Assembly (NCBI RefSeq): GCF_001043175.1
Contig: NZ_CP011494.1
Span: 992,001 to 1,056,000, forward strand
Direction of reading: 5' to 3'
DNA: 64,000 nucleotides
From: Marinobacter psychrophilus
Lineage (GTDB): Bacteria > Pseudomonadota > Gammaproteobacteria > Pseudomonadales > Oleiphilaceae
Under the pieces are notes generated by a model that was given only the letters and a program-made list of their open reading frames with translations, was not told where the DNA came from and ran no database searches. This document shows, piece by piece, positions 18,247-27,535 of this stretch (position 1 is its first letter; every line of letters starts with the position of its first letter). A program made the position numbers and the translations under genes.

Positions 18247-19014
18247 CTAACAAACTGTCAGCACTTCCACACGGCTGCCTGTTTCGTCGGTTACAAACCG
18301 GAAACGCACATTGACATCGTACAGATGCGCGCCGTAAATCCGTTCTTCTTCGCGGCCGCGACGAAACGAAGGCCGCGGATCGTAACTCACCACATCTTCA
18401 ATCAGCGCGGCGAAATTCGGATATTTTTGTAGGGAGCTCTTTGAAGAAGGCCCTGCACAAAGCTCGCCCAGTTGCTGTCGTGCCTCGGGCAAGAACACCA
18501 CCGGCAAGCGCTCCAGCGGTGCCTCCTCGGCCCAACCCAGATGCGCGTCGCTTATCGCGTCTGCAAATGGTAGATACGGTTTGATGTCCAGAATGGGCGT
18601 GCCTTCAATCAAATCGTGATCGCTGATTTGTAACACCAGCTTGCCTTGCTTACGCACCAGCCCGCGGTTACGCACTGCCGAAAGCCCCAGGCTGTTGGGG
18701 CGAAACGGCGAACGGCTGGCAAACACCCCAATCTTGCGGTTGCCTCCCAAACGGGGTGGCCGCACCACCGGCCGCCACTCGGCTCGCACTGCCTGATGAA
18801 ACTGAAACGTCAGCCATAAATGGCTGGCGCTCTCCAAACCGCGAAAAGCGTCCTCGCGGTCAAACGGCGGCTGAATCAATAAGTCGGCGTGGGCATGGCG
18901 GGTTAAGCCCGGCTGCCGCGGCACGCCGAACTTGTCGGCAAAGCAGGAGCGAGCGATGGCAATCGGAGTCAGAGTCAGTGCTTCAGTAGCATCTTTTTCG
19001 TTATGGCGAGGCAT
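18247..19014 (-). CDS. trmO: tRNA (N6-threonylcarbamoyladenosine(37)-N6)-methyltransferase TrmO
   Basis: TrmO (TsaA, YaeB) methylates t6A37 of threonine tRNAs using SAM. The 255-residue product carries the beta-barrel SAM-binding domain of the family, with characteristic segments PIAIARSCFADKFGVPRQPG, FASRSPFRPNSLGLSAV and DIKPYLPFADAI. The C-terminal domain (FRRGREEERIYGAHLYDVNVRF) is also as in E. coli YaeB (235 residues). The gene begins 5 bases before the downstream end of the next upstream gene, so coaE, the hypothetical surface protein and trmO may be cotranscribed. Confidence 0.93.
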   Translation of the reverse strand: MPRHNEKDATEALTLTPIAIARSCFADKFGVPRQPGLTRHAHADLLIQPPFDREDAFRGLESASHLWLTFQFHQAVRAEWRPVVRPPRLGGNRKIGVFASRSPFRPNSLGLSAVRNRGLVRKQGKLVLQISDHDLIEGTPILDIKPYLPFADAISDAHLGWAEEAPLERLPVVFLPEARQQLGELCAGPSSKSSLQKYPNFAALIEDVVSYDPRPSFRRGREEERIYGAHLYDVNVRFRFVTDETGSRVEVLTVC

Positions 19015-19019
19015 AAGGG

Positions 19020-20129
19020 TTAGTTGCGCCGAACAATGTTGCCAGAAAAATACATCTCCAGCCGTAAAATCAGCGAGCTATCGTCTTTAAACGAATTTTC
19101 TCGTGCAAACTGCAGTGCAGGAATAATCTCTCCGAACAACCAATCGCCGTACATACGATAACGCCAGGTAATGTCGGCAAAGGCTTCCGTGGTCCGCCAA
19201 CTGGGCTGGCTTTCACCCAGTACACCAATACGGGGCGTAAGCACCGCACGGTTATTCATCCGTTTGCTTACACTGAACACTTGGGCCGCTACAAACTCCC
19301 GGTCACTGTGCACCCACTCCAGCTCGGATGAGTTTATAAACTCCCAGCCCTTACCTAAATCGTGCCGCGCCTCAAACCAGCTGCGCGAACCCCAGCCGTT
19401 TTGATGGTAATAATAAAAACGCTGTTGAGCCAGCAAACCCCAGTCGCTAGATGGCCGCCAGTTCTTGCGCACTGTGGCGCGCCAGAAAGCATCGGGGGGT
19501 AAGTGCAGGCGCGCGCCAAAATCATTGGAGAAATTAATCGAGTTACCCACCTGGCCCAAAAACCGGAGGGCACCCGTGGTTCCGGTTGAAGAGCGTTCCG
19601 GTTCCGTAAGCTGACGGTCGCGCTGTCGCTCTGCGAGCGGAATCAGCTCTTCGCTTTCGCTTTCAATGACCAGTCTTAGCTTTTTGCGGGCGGTGGGTAT
19701 GTCCAACCGAAAGCGCGCCTCTGGCTCAAAATTCAGCACGGTACCGGCACGGGTTTCGGTGGCAAAGCTTAGGCGCAAATAACTTTCGTTCAACGGCAGG
19801 CTATGACTTTCGCCGGACAGGGTTCGGTCTGCCCACTGCCCCAGCTGTCCCATACGCTCCCCCTGGGTGCGCTCCTGCAACAGCACCCAGTTGCTGAAGT
19901 TCAGCCAATAAGAGTCTTCCGGCTCGGCCCAGTAGTCTTCTGGGGCGAAGTCGTAAAAGTTGCTGGGTAACGCCTGCGGGGCAAGGTGCTGGGGAATAGA
20001 TCGTTGGTGAAATTGTATTGAGGGTTCCAGCGCATAGGCTGAGGGCGCTGTAAGTACTAAAGCAACAGTAAAGAAACCAGCACCAAATACTTGGCACCGG
20101 TTAATGGCCAAATTCCACCAGCAGCGCAT
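19020..20129 (-). CDS. Conserved hypothetical exported protein, probable outer-membrane barrel
   Basis: About 369 residues from the chosen ATG 20129 (MRCWWNLAINRCQVFGAGFF); an earlier in-frame start (20183) and a TTG at 20111 are alternatives. A signal peptide runs to about residue 33 (FFTVALVLTAPSAYALEP). The mature part is rich in Trp/Tyr and Arg, with alternating strands (RFYYYHQNGWGSRSWFEARHD, ADITWRYRMYGDWLFGEI) and ends in MYFSGNIVRRN. I read it as an outer-membrane beta-barrel protein of unknown function that I know from Pseudomonas-like genomes without a name. It overlaps the 3' end of coaE by 29 bases. Confidence 0.7.
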   Translation of the reverse strand: MRCWWNLAINRCQVFGAGFFTVALVLTAPSAYALEPSIQFHQRSIPQHLAPQALPSNFYDFAPEDYWAEPEDSYWLNFSNWVLLQERTQGERMGQLGQWADRTLSGESHSLPLNESYLRLSFATETRAGTVLNFEPEARFRLDIPTARKKLRLVIESESEELIPLAERQRDRQLTEPERSSTGTTGALRFLGQVGNSINFSNDFGARLHLPPDAFWRATVRKNWRPSSDWGLLAQQRFYYYHQNGWGSRSWFEARHDLGKGWEFINSSELEWVHSDREFVAAQVFSVSKRMNNRAVLTPRIGVLGESQPSWRTTEAFADITWRYRMYGDWLFGEIIPALQFARENSFKDDSSLILRLEMYFSGNIVRRN

Positions 20130-20709
20130 TGTGGGCGTCTCGCACCTGTTGGCGCACGTTGTCTTTGGTGCCGCCGTTATCAATAATCAGGTCGGCCTTT
20201 TCAAGCCGCTGCTGGCGCGGAATCTGTGCGGCAATAATGCGTTCAACCTGGTCCCGCGGGTTGTTGTCCCGCGCCATGGTGCGCTGTATTTGAACGCTCT
20301 CTGGGCTGTCTATAACAATTACTCGCTCTGTCATGGTGTGCTGAACCGTTTCAAACAGCAGCGGCGACACGAGCAATACGTAGGGCAAGTTGTAGTCGTC
20401 GGGCTTTAACTGGCGTTCCAAATCCGCGTGGATGATGGGATGTATTAACGCTTCCAGCCACCGACGCTCGTCGGCGTTGTCAAACACCAGCTTACGCAAA
20501 GCTGCGCGATTCAGCGCGCCACCAGACATCAGAATGTCGTGACCAAAATGCTCGGCAATCAGCTCCAGCGCTCGGGTGCCGGGTTCTACCGCCTGGCGGG
20601 CGACATCGTCTGCGTCTATCCAATGCACGCCAAAGGCGCCAAAGAGGCTGGCAACCATCGATTTTCCCGATCCAATACCACCGGTCAGCCCCACAATTTT
20701 GGGTGCCAT
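20101..20709 (-). CDS. coaE: Dephospho-CoA kinase
   Basis: CoaE phosphorylates the 3'-hydroxyl of dephospho-CoA, the last step of CoA synthesis. The start at 20709 gives 202 residues and begins MAPKIVGLTGGIGSGKS with the Walker A P-loop at residues 9-16. Other family segments are DADDVARQAVEPG, the lid LLFETVQH and RTMARDNNPRDQVERI. AGGAG lies 11 bases upstream on the coding strand; the longer frame to 20790 adds an unrelated hydrophobic stretch. It follows pilD in the classical pilBCD-coaE arrangement. Confidence 0.95.
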   Translation of the reverse strand: MAPKIVGLTGGIGSGKSMVASLFGAFGVHWIDADDVARQAVEPGTRALELIAEHFGHDILMSGGALNRAALRKLVFDNADERRWLEALIHPIIHADLERQLKPDDYNLPYVLLVSPLLFETVQHTMTERVIVIDSPESVQIQRTMARDNNPRDQVERIIAAQIPRQQRLEKADLIIDNGGTKDNVRQQVRDAHNALLVEFGH

Positions 20710-20765
20710 ACGCGCGCATACTCCTTTTGTAACCAAGCCTATATAACCAGACTTATAAACCAAGC

Positions 20766-21641
20766 CTACACACCAAGAAAGCGGAACCACACACTCACAA
20801 TTTCATCACCAAACCATAAGCACAGCAAGCCTGCTGTGGCTAAATAAGGCCCAAATGGCATGGGTACCTCTCGGCCTTGCTGTTTAAACACTATCAAGGC
20901 TATACCAACGGCTGCGCCCACAACAGAGGATAACAGAATAACCGCCGGCAATAACGTCCAACCCAGCCAGGCGCCCAACGCTGCCAGCAGCTTGAAATCG
21001 CCGTAGCCCATGCCTTCCTTGCCGGTAGCCAGCTTGAACAGCCAGTAAACCGACCAGAGCGCTAGGTAACCGACTATCGCGCCCCAGAAAGCCTCTTTAA
21101 AAGGCACCAGCTGGCCAAAATAATTCACAATCAGCCCCAGCCAAAGCAGGGGTAGGGTGATAGAGTCTGGCAGCAGTTGAGTATCAAAATCAATCATCGT
21201 CAGCGCCACCAGCGCCCACACCAGCAATAATGCCCAAAGCGCCGCAGGCGTTGGTCCCAGCAGGTACACGGTAAGTACCGAGAACACCGCTGTCGCTAAC
21301 TCAATAATCGGGTAGCGCGCTGAAATCGGTTTGCTGCAATTGGCGCATTTGCCTTTCAGTACCAGGTAGCTGATAACCGGTACATTCTGCCAGGCGCGAA
21401 TACCGTGGCCGCAGTGGGGGCAGGTAGAAGCTGGCTTTGACAGGCTCAACACCTTCGCCGGTTCCCTCTTGGTCCCCGGCACTTCCAACAGCTCTTCACA
21501 CTGGCAGCGCCACTCCTGCTGCATCATCGCCGGCAGGCGAAAAATAACCACGTTCAGAAAACTGCCGATGCACAAAGAAACAAATGCAACCATGGTGTAC
21601 AGCAACCAGGGTGTATCCAGAAGAATGCTTAAATCAACCAT
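20766..21641 (-). CDS. pilD: Type 4 prepilin peptidase / N-methyltransferase
   Basis: PilD cuts the leader from type IV pilins and type II secretion pseudopilins in the inner membrane and methylates the new N-terminus. The 291-residue product has the paired CxxC motifs (residues 74-77 and 99-102) in the cytoplasmic methylase loop and the two aspartates of the peptidase site in IDFDTQLLPD and GYGDFKLLAALG. It has about eight hydrophobic helices. It starts 3 bases after pilC ends, forming an operon pilB-pilC-pilD on the minus strand. Confidence 0.96.
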   Translation of the reverse strand: MVDLSILLDTPWLLYTMVAFVSLCIGSFLNVVIFRLPAMMQQEWRCQCEELLEVPGTKREPAKVLSLSKPASTCPHCGHGIRAWQNVPVISYLVLKGKCANCSKPISARYPIIELATAVFSVLTVYLLGPTPAALWALLLVWALVALTMIDFDTQLLPDSITLPLLWLGLIVNYFGQLVPFKEAFWGAIVGYLALWSVYWLFKLATGKEGMGYGDFKLLAALGAWLGWTLLPAVILLSSVVGAAVGIALIVFKQQGREVPMPFGPYLATAGLLCLWFGDEIVSVWFRFLGV

Positions 21642-21644
21642 GAA

Positions 21645-22865
21645 TTACCCAACAACCTGGCCCATTTGGAAGATTGGCAGGTACATGGCGATAATCAAAC
21701 CACCCACCAGCACGCCCAATACCGACATAATCATTGGCTCCATCAGCGCAGTCAGGTTGTCTACCATGTCATCCACTACGGCTTCGTAGTGCTCGGCCAC
21801 TTTTTCCAGCATCTCGTCCAGATTACCAGATTCCTCGCCAATCGCCGTCAGCTGAACCGCCATCACCGGAAACACGTCCTGCGCCCGCATAGAGGCTTGA
21901 AGCTGGGTTCCGCCGGAAACGTCATTGCGAATGCGCATGATGGCATCGCGATAAACCGCGTTGCCGGTAGCTCCCGCAACGGATTCAAGAGCATCTACAA
22001 GGGGAACACCGGCTGCGAACGTTGTTGATAACACCCGGCCAAACTTCGCGACGGCGGATTTGTCCAGAATTTCACCCATAACCGGCACTTTCAGCACATA
22101 TTTGTCGACAACATCTGAAAACTTCTGTGACCGCCGTTTTGACTCTTTGAATAAAACGATGGTGCCGACAATGCCTAGTAGCACTACGAACCACCATGTC
22201 TGCATCCATTCTGACAGGCGTACCACCATCTGGGTAAACACTGGCAGCTCTGCACCAAAACCGTTAAAAAGCGATTCAAATTGCGGAACTACTTTTACCA
22301 GCAATATAGCCGTTACCACGATCGCAACCACCACAACGGCGATCGGGTAAGTCATCGCTTTCTTGACTTTTTTCTTCAGAATTTCTGTTTTTTCCATATA
22401 AGTGGCGATACGGTCGAGCATTTTCTCGAGCGCACCGGCCTTTTCGCCGGAATCCACCAGGTTGCAGTACAAGTCGTCAAATTGGCGAGGGTGTTTACGC
22501 AACGATCCGGCGAAGCTGTTACCAGAAGCAATGTCGTTCCGAACCGACATCACCAGTTCCTGTAGGCCTTTGTTTTCCAACCCATCGGCCACAATGTCAA
22601 AGCTTTGCACCAAGGGCACACCGGCTTTCATCATGGTGGCCAGTTGTCGGGTGAGCATGGCAATGTCAAAGGGGGTAATTTTTTTGCTGCCACCGAACAA
22701 CGGCTTGGCTTTCTTTTTCACCTTGTCTGGAACTATACCTTGTTTGCGTAACTGGGCCTTGGCCAAAGCCAAGCTTACGCCAGACAGCTCACCCTTGGCT
22801 TTGTTGCCGCGGCGATCTTTGCCTTCCCATACATAGGATTCCAGTTTATTCGCTTTTTGGGCCAT
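21645..22865 (-). CDS. pilC: Type IV pilus inner-membrane platform protein
   Basis: PilC is the inner-membrane platform linking the PilB/PilT motors to the growing pilus. The 406-residue product has the two T2SSF repeats (LTRQLATMMKAGVPLVQSF... and FGRVLSTTFAAGVPLVDALE) and three long hydrophobic helices, including VVVAIVVTAILLVKVVPQF and the C-terminal ILGVLVGGLIIAMYLPIF region (PMIMSVLGVLVGGLIIAMY). The N-terminal YVWEGKDRRGNKAKGEL is family-typical. It is 2 bases after pilB. Confidence 0.96.
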   Translation of the reverse strand: MAQKANKLESYVWEGKDRRGNKAKGELSGVSLALAKAQLRKQGIVPDKVKKKAKPLFGGSKKITPFDIAMLTRQLATMMKAGVPLVQSFDIVADGLENKGLQELVMSVRNDIASGNSFAGSLRKHPRQFDDLYCNLVDSGEKAGALEKMLDRIATYMEKTEILKKKVKKAMTYPIAVVVVAIVVTAILLVKVVPQFESLFNGFGAELPVFTQMVVRLSEWMQTWWFVVLLGIVGTIVLFKESKRRSQKFSDVVDKYVLKVPVMGEILDKSAVAKFGRVLSTTFAAGVPLVDALESVAGATGNAVYRDAIMRIRNDVSGGTQLQASMRAQDVFPVMAVQLTAIGEESGNLDEMLEKVAEHYEAVVDDMVDNLTALMEPMIMSVLGVLVGGLIIAMYLPIFQMGQVVG

Positions 22866-22867
22866 GC

Positions 22868-24583
22868 TTAATCCTTGGTCACGCGGTTGGCTTCTTCAAG
22901 GCTGGTCAAACCCTCAATCACCTTTAACAGGGCGGATTGGCGCAGGGTCCGAAAGCCTTCAGCCTGAGCTGCTTTTGCAATCTTGATAGAACTGGCTTCT
23001 TCCATAATCATGTTGGCCAGCTGCTCGGTCACTTTAACCACCTCGTAAATGCCGACGCGGCCTTTATACCCATTAGTGCATTTATCACAGCCCTTCGGGT
23101 GGTACAACGTGAACCCGGTTGCAATTTGTTCAGTTGAGAACCCTTCGGCTAAAAGGACGTCTTTCGGGATGCTTCCAGCCTGTTTGCAGCTGCAAAGTCG
23201 CCGGCCCAGGCGCTGGGCAATAATCAGGCTAACAGACGTGGCAATGTTAAACGCCGGCACGCCCATGTTCATCATGCGGGTTAAGGTTTCGGCGGCGCTG
23301 TTGGTGTGCAACGTGGACAACACAAGGTGACCGGTTTGTGCCGCTTTGATGGCAATGTTAGCGGTTTCCAGGTCTCGAATCTCGCCCACCATGATAACGT
23401 CAGGGTCTTGCCGCAAAAACGCTCTTAGCGCCTCGGCAAAGCCAAGCCCTACCTTGTTGTTCACGTTGACCTGATTTACGCCTTCCAGGTTAATTTCCGC
23501 CGGGTCTTCCGCCGTGGAAATATTGCGCTCGTCAGTGTTTAGAATATTCAAGCCAGTATACAACGATACGGTTTTACCGGAACCGGTGGGGCCCGTCACC
23601 AGAATCATACCTTGGGGCTGCGCCAAGGCGTCCATATACAGCTTCTTCTGATCTTCTTCATACCCAAGCGCATCAATGCCCAGCTTGGCTTGGCTGGGGT
23701 CCAGAATTCGCAGTACGATTTTCTCCCCCCACAGCGTGGGCAGTGTGTTCACCCGAAAGTCGATGGCCTTGGTTTTGGATAGCCTCATCTTTATGCGGCC
23801 GTCTTGTGGCAAACGTCGCTCGGAAATGTCCAACTGTGCCATGATCTTTATTCGCGCAGATATTTTCGGTGCCAGCTTTATAGAGGGTCGCGACATTTCT
23901 TTCAAAATGCCGTCGGTGCGAAAGCGTACGCGGTAAGTTTTCTCGTAGGGTTCAAAGTGAACGTCTGACGAGCCTCCGCGAATGGCATCCAGCAGCATCT
24001 TATTCACATACTTCACGATGGGCGCATCGTCTATCTCTGCAACAACAACAGCGCCGTCATCCTCGTTTCCATCCGCGCCTTCTGTTTCTATACCTTCAAG
24101 GTCTGTATCGGCCAAGTCGCCCATGGAGCTTTCACTGGACGCCATATACTTTTCGATAGCTGCGCGCAGTTTGGAGTCGTCCACCAGAATCGCATCGGTA
24201 CTTAAGCCGGTGTTGAACTTGATCTCGTCCAGAGCCTGAACGTTGGTGGGGTCGCTCACCGCAATAAACAGCCGGTTGCCACGCTTATACAGGGGCAGGG
24301 CGTTGTGCTTGCGCAGCAGTTTTTCATCCACCAGCTTGTCTGGCATCGCCTCTGGCAAAAACGCATCCAGGTCCAGCACTGAAATACCAAACTCCATAGC
24401 CGCCGAAAACGCCAACGCCGAGCTGTTTGCCAACTTGTGCTGTGTCAGGTAGGTGATCAGCGGAATGCGGTTCTGAGAAGCCTGAAAAAAGGCGTCTTTG
24501 GCCGTGGATTCATCCAGCAGGCCGTCGCTTACAAAGCGCCGTGCCAGACCCGTTAAGGTGATGTTGCTTGTGTTTGTTGTCAT
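22868..24583 (-). CDS. pilB: Type IV pilus extension ATPase
   Basis: PilB is the hexameric cytoplasmic ATPase that drives pilin addition. The 571-residue product has the N-terminal MshEN/GSPII_E_N domain, a Walker A (GPTGSGKT), Asp box (FRVNTLPTLWGEK then AEDPAEI), Walker B (RQDPDVIMVGEIRD), His box (AAQTGHLVLSTLHTN) and a zinc-binding tetracysteine (CSC...CDKC). It is first in pilB-pilC-pilD. The 575-base region upstream, before the pilin gene, holds no other recognised gene. Confidence 0.97.
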   Translation of the reverse strand: MTTNTSNITLTGLARRFVSDGLLDESTAKDAFFQASQNRIPLITYLTQHKLANSSALAFSAAMEFGISVLDLDAFLPEAMPDKLVDEKLLRKHNALPLYKRGNRLFIAVSDPTNVQALDEIKFNTGLSTDAILVDDSKLRAAIEKYMASSESSMGDLADTDLEGIETEGADGNEDDGAVVVAEIDDAPIVKYVNKMLLDAIRGGSSDVHFEPYEKTYRVRFRTDGILKEMSRPSIKLAPKISARIKIMAQLDISERRLPQDGRIKMRLSKTKAIDFRVNTLPTLWGEKIVLRILDPSQAKLGIDALGYEEDQKKLYMDALAQPQGMILVTGPTGSGKTVSLYTGLNILNTDERNISTAEDPAEINLEGVNQVNVNNKVGLGFAEALRAFLRQDPDVIMVGEIRDLETANIAIKAAQTGHLVLSTLHTNSAAETLTRMMNMGVPAFNIATSVSLIIAQRLGRRLCSCKQAGSIPKDVLLAEGFSTEQIATGFTLYHPKGCDKCTNGYKGRVGIYEVVKVTEQLANMIMEEASSIKIAKAAQAEGFRTLRQSALLKVIEGLTSLEEANRVTKD

Positions 24584-25158
24584 AGATTAGGGCGCTGCAG
24601 CCTGATGGTTGAGGTGCGAGTAATAGCGAGGCTTGAGTTTAGATGGGTGCGGGCGGTTTGGAAAGCATGGGATGGGTTAACTGTGCGTTGGCGGCTACCT
24701 TCGAGGCGACGATTTTGCTCGGCGAAGCTGCGTCGGGTGGACGAATATGTGTATAGCTTTGACGCTATGTTTCAGGCAATTGTTGCGTGCAGAAAGCGCC
24801 GCTAGAGGCGGTGACTCATGCATGACAAGCGCCCAGAAAAAAGCAAGTATCAGCAACCCTATTAATGTTGACCTTCGTGCAATGGTGCAATAAAGGATGC
24901 GGACACGCCAGCACGAACCAGCACAGCAGCCAACGAGGCAGTATATGCCATCAACATTAAGCCATTGGGATTGTTCCCAGCTTGTCTCACTGAAACCAGA
25001 GCTAATAACCGTCGCAGCCCGACACGACCAAGCCAGCTATCGAAATTCAGCCATACTCCGCCCCTCGCATTAAAACAGGCTAAGTTGGGCTTGGTTATGA
25101 CTGGCATCATGGCTGGTGATTCTGAGAAAGCGGGCGCATTGCGTTCTGGGCATAAGCA
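24584..25158. other. Gene-poor stretch between pilB and the pilin gene
   Basis: The 575 bases contain only two short unrecognised frames: a 66-codon + frame at 24605-24805 (Arg-rich) and an 82-codon - frame at 24862-25110 (hydrophobic middle). Neither has family features, and the first has no ribosome-binding site. I see no RNA gene or clear terminator. It may be decayed sequence or a regulatory gap before pilB. Confidence 0.35.
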
Positions 25159-25602
25159 TCAAAGGCTGCAGTTTTCCGGCAGGTAAGTGGACTGCCAGGA
25201 TCCGGAAACAGCCGTGTTGTCCACGACACACTGCCATGCCCCACGAGGAGAGCGCTCTAGCGTGATTACTACTCCTGACATAAGGGGATGAGCTGTGCCG
25301 CCCATGGTCACTCTCAAGTGACCCGTTAGGTCAGCATTCAAGATGGCAATATCAATTCCCACTGCGCCGGTCGTCAAGCCCGAGGGCACATAGCCCAAGT
25401 CCGAATTCGTGACAGACCCATTTCTCGACACTCTTTCTTCATACGCCGATTTGTAGCTCGACAGCTCTCCAACTGCCCGATGCACCTGGGATTTCGCGAC
25501 ATATCCCTGATACATCGGAATGGCAAGCGCTGAAAGGATCCCAATGATTGCAACGACAATCATTAATTCGATAAGTGTGAATCCGCACTGTTTTGACTTC
25601 AT
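25159..25602 (-). CDS. Type IV pilin (second pilin)
   Basis: A 147-residue class IVa pilin. The leader MKSKQCG precedes the cleavage site and the N-methylphenylalanine segment [20 protein letters not shown], with Glu5 of the mature protein present. The C-terminal pair of cysteines (WQCVVDNT and PENCSL) forms the D-region disulfide loop. It differs from the pilin at 27.5 kb outside the N-terminal helix. A sigma-54 promoter lies 50-65 bases upstream. It is the gene downstream of pglL on the same strand, so it may be a minor or alternative major subunit; a glycosylation target cannot be told from sequence. Confidence 0.93.
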   Translation of the reverse strand: MKSKQCGFTLIELMIVVAIIGILSALAIPMYQGYVAKSQVHRAVGELSSYKSAYEERVSRNGSVTNSDLGYVPSGLTTGAVGIDIAILNADLTGHLRVTMGGTAHPLMSGVVITLERSPRGAWQCVVDNTAVSGSWQSTYLPENCSL

Positions 25603-25649
25603 AAGCTAACCCTAATTGGTCTAAAAAGAGACGACTGATAACCAACATA

Positions 25650-25665
25650 TGCAAAGCATGGGCCA
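25650..25665 (-). promoter_or_regulatory. Sigma-54 promoter of the second pilin gene
   Basis: TGGCCCATGCTTTGCA on the minus strand matches TGGCAC-N5-TTGCA with one change in the -24 box. GG and GC are in the correct 12-base register. Transcription would begin about 35 bases before the start codon. It lies between the pglL stop and the pilin. Confidence 0.8.
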
Positions 25666-25670
25666 AAGTT

Positions 25671-27461
25671 CTAATTGATTTCTTGTTGTCTCTCGGCGGC
25701 AATACACTTGATGTAGTCTTCAGGCTTTACATCAGACTTAACGGATAGATAAGTAAGCTCGTCCAGGACAGTATTTACAGAATACGGATACAACCGGGTA
25801 ACCCTTTTGATTGCCTCACATGCGCGCTCCGACTCCCCGGATGCAGCGAGCAAGGTCGCTTTCCGGAGAAGAAAAAGTGGTTCGGGACGCCAATTGACCA
25901 CCGATTCTATAAAATTGAGCTCAGGGCCAACACCCAATGCCGGGGGGTCAAAACGTAAAATGAGCACGGACAAAGCGCCATTGCCAACAACAGCGCTTCG
26001 GCTGGCATCACGAAGAGCCGTCTGATCCATAAAATCAGGCTGCTTTTTGTACATAACTTGCGTCACCACCATCATGTCTTTGGCAACATAAGCACCAAAA
26101 GGCAAAAAGACGAAAAGAACGGAAAGGACAATGACGCGCCGAATCCAGTGGCTTGAGAAGTCAAAAGAGTGACGATTATCTAATAAGGTGAATGCAGCAA
26201 TGAATATTGCCAGAAATGGCATGTGCCAGAGCGAGAACTCCACTAGATTGTGAAGCATCAAAATGAGCAGAACGCATCCCAGGAAAACGTTTTCAAAAGA
26301 CGGTTGGACTTTGGTTATGAGCCACAGAAGGTAGCCGACGAAGCCTAGCAAAATCAGCACACCTGACAATCCCCATTCGACCATAAAATTTAAAAAAACA
26401 TTATGGGCGTTGAGCCAAATCGAGCCATTGCTGACGGTAAGGTCATTGAGTTTCAGCTCATTGCTGAAAACACCATATCGTCCCACCCCGTAGCCAAACC
26501 ATGGGTGTTCCATTGTCGTTATGCCGGAAAGGGCATTTTTCCACTCATCTAACCGACCGCTGGAGCCAATCAAGCTCCGATTCTCATACATTTCAGAAGC
26601 GTTGATTCGCTCAATGAAACCTATTTCTTTTAGAGAGTCAGCAATCAATGCGTCTATTTTGGGAGCAAGGAGAGAAACAATCACGAAAAGTGCGACTATT
26701 ATTAGTGCGGAGCGCGTTTTCTGCCCGTTTCGGCTGAGTTCGCGGTTGATCAACTTCAATTTGCCAAAACGAAATACGGCTGCTATCGAGGGCCACAGCG
26801 CAACAATGGCAGTGACGTACCAAGTCCGGCTGCCTGTGAGGCTTCCGACATAGAACGCTAAAACGACTAGGCCAATAAATCCCCGAGTGGATGAAAGCAA
26901 TCCTCTATTCCGTAGATAAAAAATGGCGCCAAGCGCCAAGGCCGTCAGAACAGCCATCAAATTGGGCTGACCCATTGGCCCGATCAACCTTGTTCCCTCG
27001 TCGGTTATTAAGGGGACAAAGTAACCAAGTATTCCGTAGTAACGCATCAATCCGAACAGAGCCGAAAAACAGAACACAGCAATCAGAAAAACCGCCAAGT
27101 ACCGGACGACCGTTTCTTTGGTCCAGGTTTCAGCTAAGGAAGCAACCGAAATTGCAACAGCACCCGCGAGACCGAAGGCCAGAAAATGCCAATAATATGA
27201 AAACAGCACGTTTGGCGACGTCATCAAGTAATTGAGCGCCAAACCTAAACAAAAAACAGGGACAAAAAAAATAAAGCCTGGAGCCGAAAGTTTGAACCTT
27301 CCTGCCCAAAAAATGTGACAAAGAATGAGTAATCCAGATGCAAATGTCAGAACATCACGAAACATGTCCTGATAGGGATAGAGTCCGACTGGAAACGCGA
27401 ACGCCAGAAGCACCAAAAATAGAGAAGTAAGTAGGACTAAGTTTCCCGAGCTCTCCGGCAT
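25671..27461 (-). CDS. pglL: PglL-type protein O-oligosaccharyltransferase / O-antigen ligase family
   Basis: A 596-residue polytopic membrane protein with about twelve hydrophobic helices and a large periplasmic loop at roughly 270-360 carrying the Wzy_C/PglL signature (SLIGSSGRLDEWKNAL, HPWFGYGVGRYGVF, NAHNVFLNFMVEWGL). PglL transfers lipid-linked glycan en bloc to serine or threonine of pilins. Position between two pilin genes strongly supports this over an LPS O-antigen ligase. The C-terminal ~120 residues are a soluble domain with helical repeats (LRFDPPALGVGPELNFIESV onward). It follows the pilA terminator by about 30 bases. Base composition looks lower in GC than its neighbours, which could reflect transfer. 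Confidence 0.87.
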   Translation of the reverse strand: MPESSGNLVLLTSLFLVLLAFAFPVGLYPYQDMFRDVLTFASGLLILCHIFWAGRFKLSAPGFIFFVPVFCLGLALNYLMTSPNVLFSYYWHFLAFGLAGAVAISVASLAETWTKETVVRYLAVFLIAVFCFSALFGLMRYYGILGYFVPLITDEGTRLIGPMGQPNLMAVLTALALGAIFYLRNRGLLSSTRGFIGLVVLAFYVGSLTGSRTWYVTAIVALWPSIAAVFRFGKLKLINRELSRNGQKTRSALIIVALFVIVSLLAPKIDALIADSLKEIGFIERINASEMYENRSLIGSSGRLDEWKNALSGITTMEHPWFGYGVGRYGVFSNELKLNDLTVSNGSIWLNAHNVFLNFMVEWGLSGVLILLGFVGYLLWLITKVQPSFENVFLGCVLLILMLHNLVEFSLWHMPFLAIFIAAFTLLDNRHSFDFSSHWIRRVIVLSVLFVFLPFGAYVAKDMMVVTQVMYKKQPDFMDQTALRDASRSAVVGNGALSVLILRFDPPALGVGPELNFIESVVNWRPEPLFLLRKATLLAASGESERACEAIKRVTRLYPYSVNTVLDELTYLSVKSDVKPEDYIKCIAAERQQEIN

Positions 27462-27490
27462 GCTTTGATACTCTATATTTCAAAAATAAA

Positions 27491-27515
27491 AAAGGAGGGG
27501 ACAGTCCCCTCCTTT
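27491..27515 (-). terminator. Terminator after pilA
   Basis: A 10-bp perfect stem (AAAGGAGGGG and complement), 5-base loop, followed on the minus strand by a T-rich run. It separates pilA from pglL, so pglL depends on readthrough or on its own promoter. Confidence 0.88.
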
Positions 27516-27535
27516 AAAATCTTAATATTCCAATG

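Noticed and set aside
24605..25110. Two short frames (66 and 82 codons) as genes
   Set aside because: No ribosome-binding site for the first, no family features or codon pattern that I can support for either.
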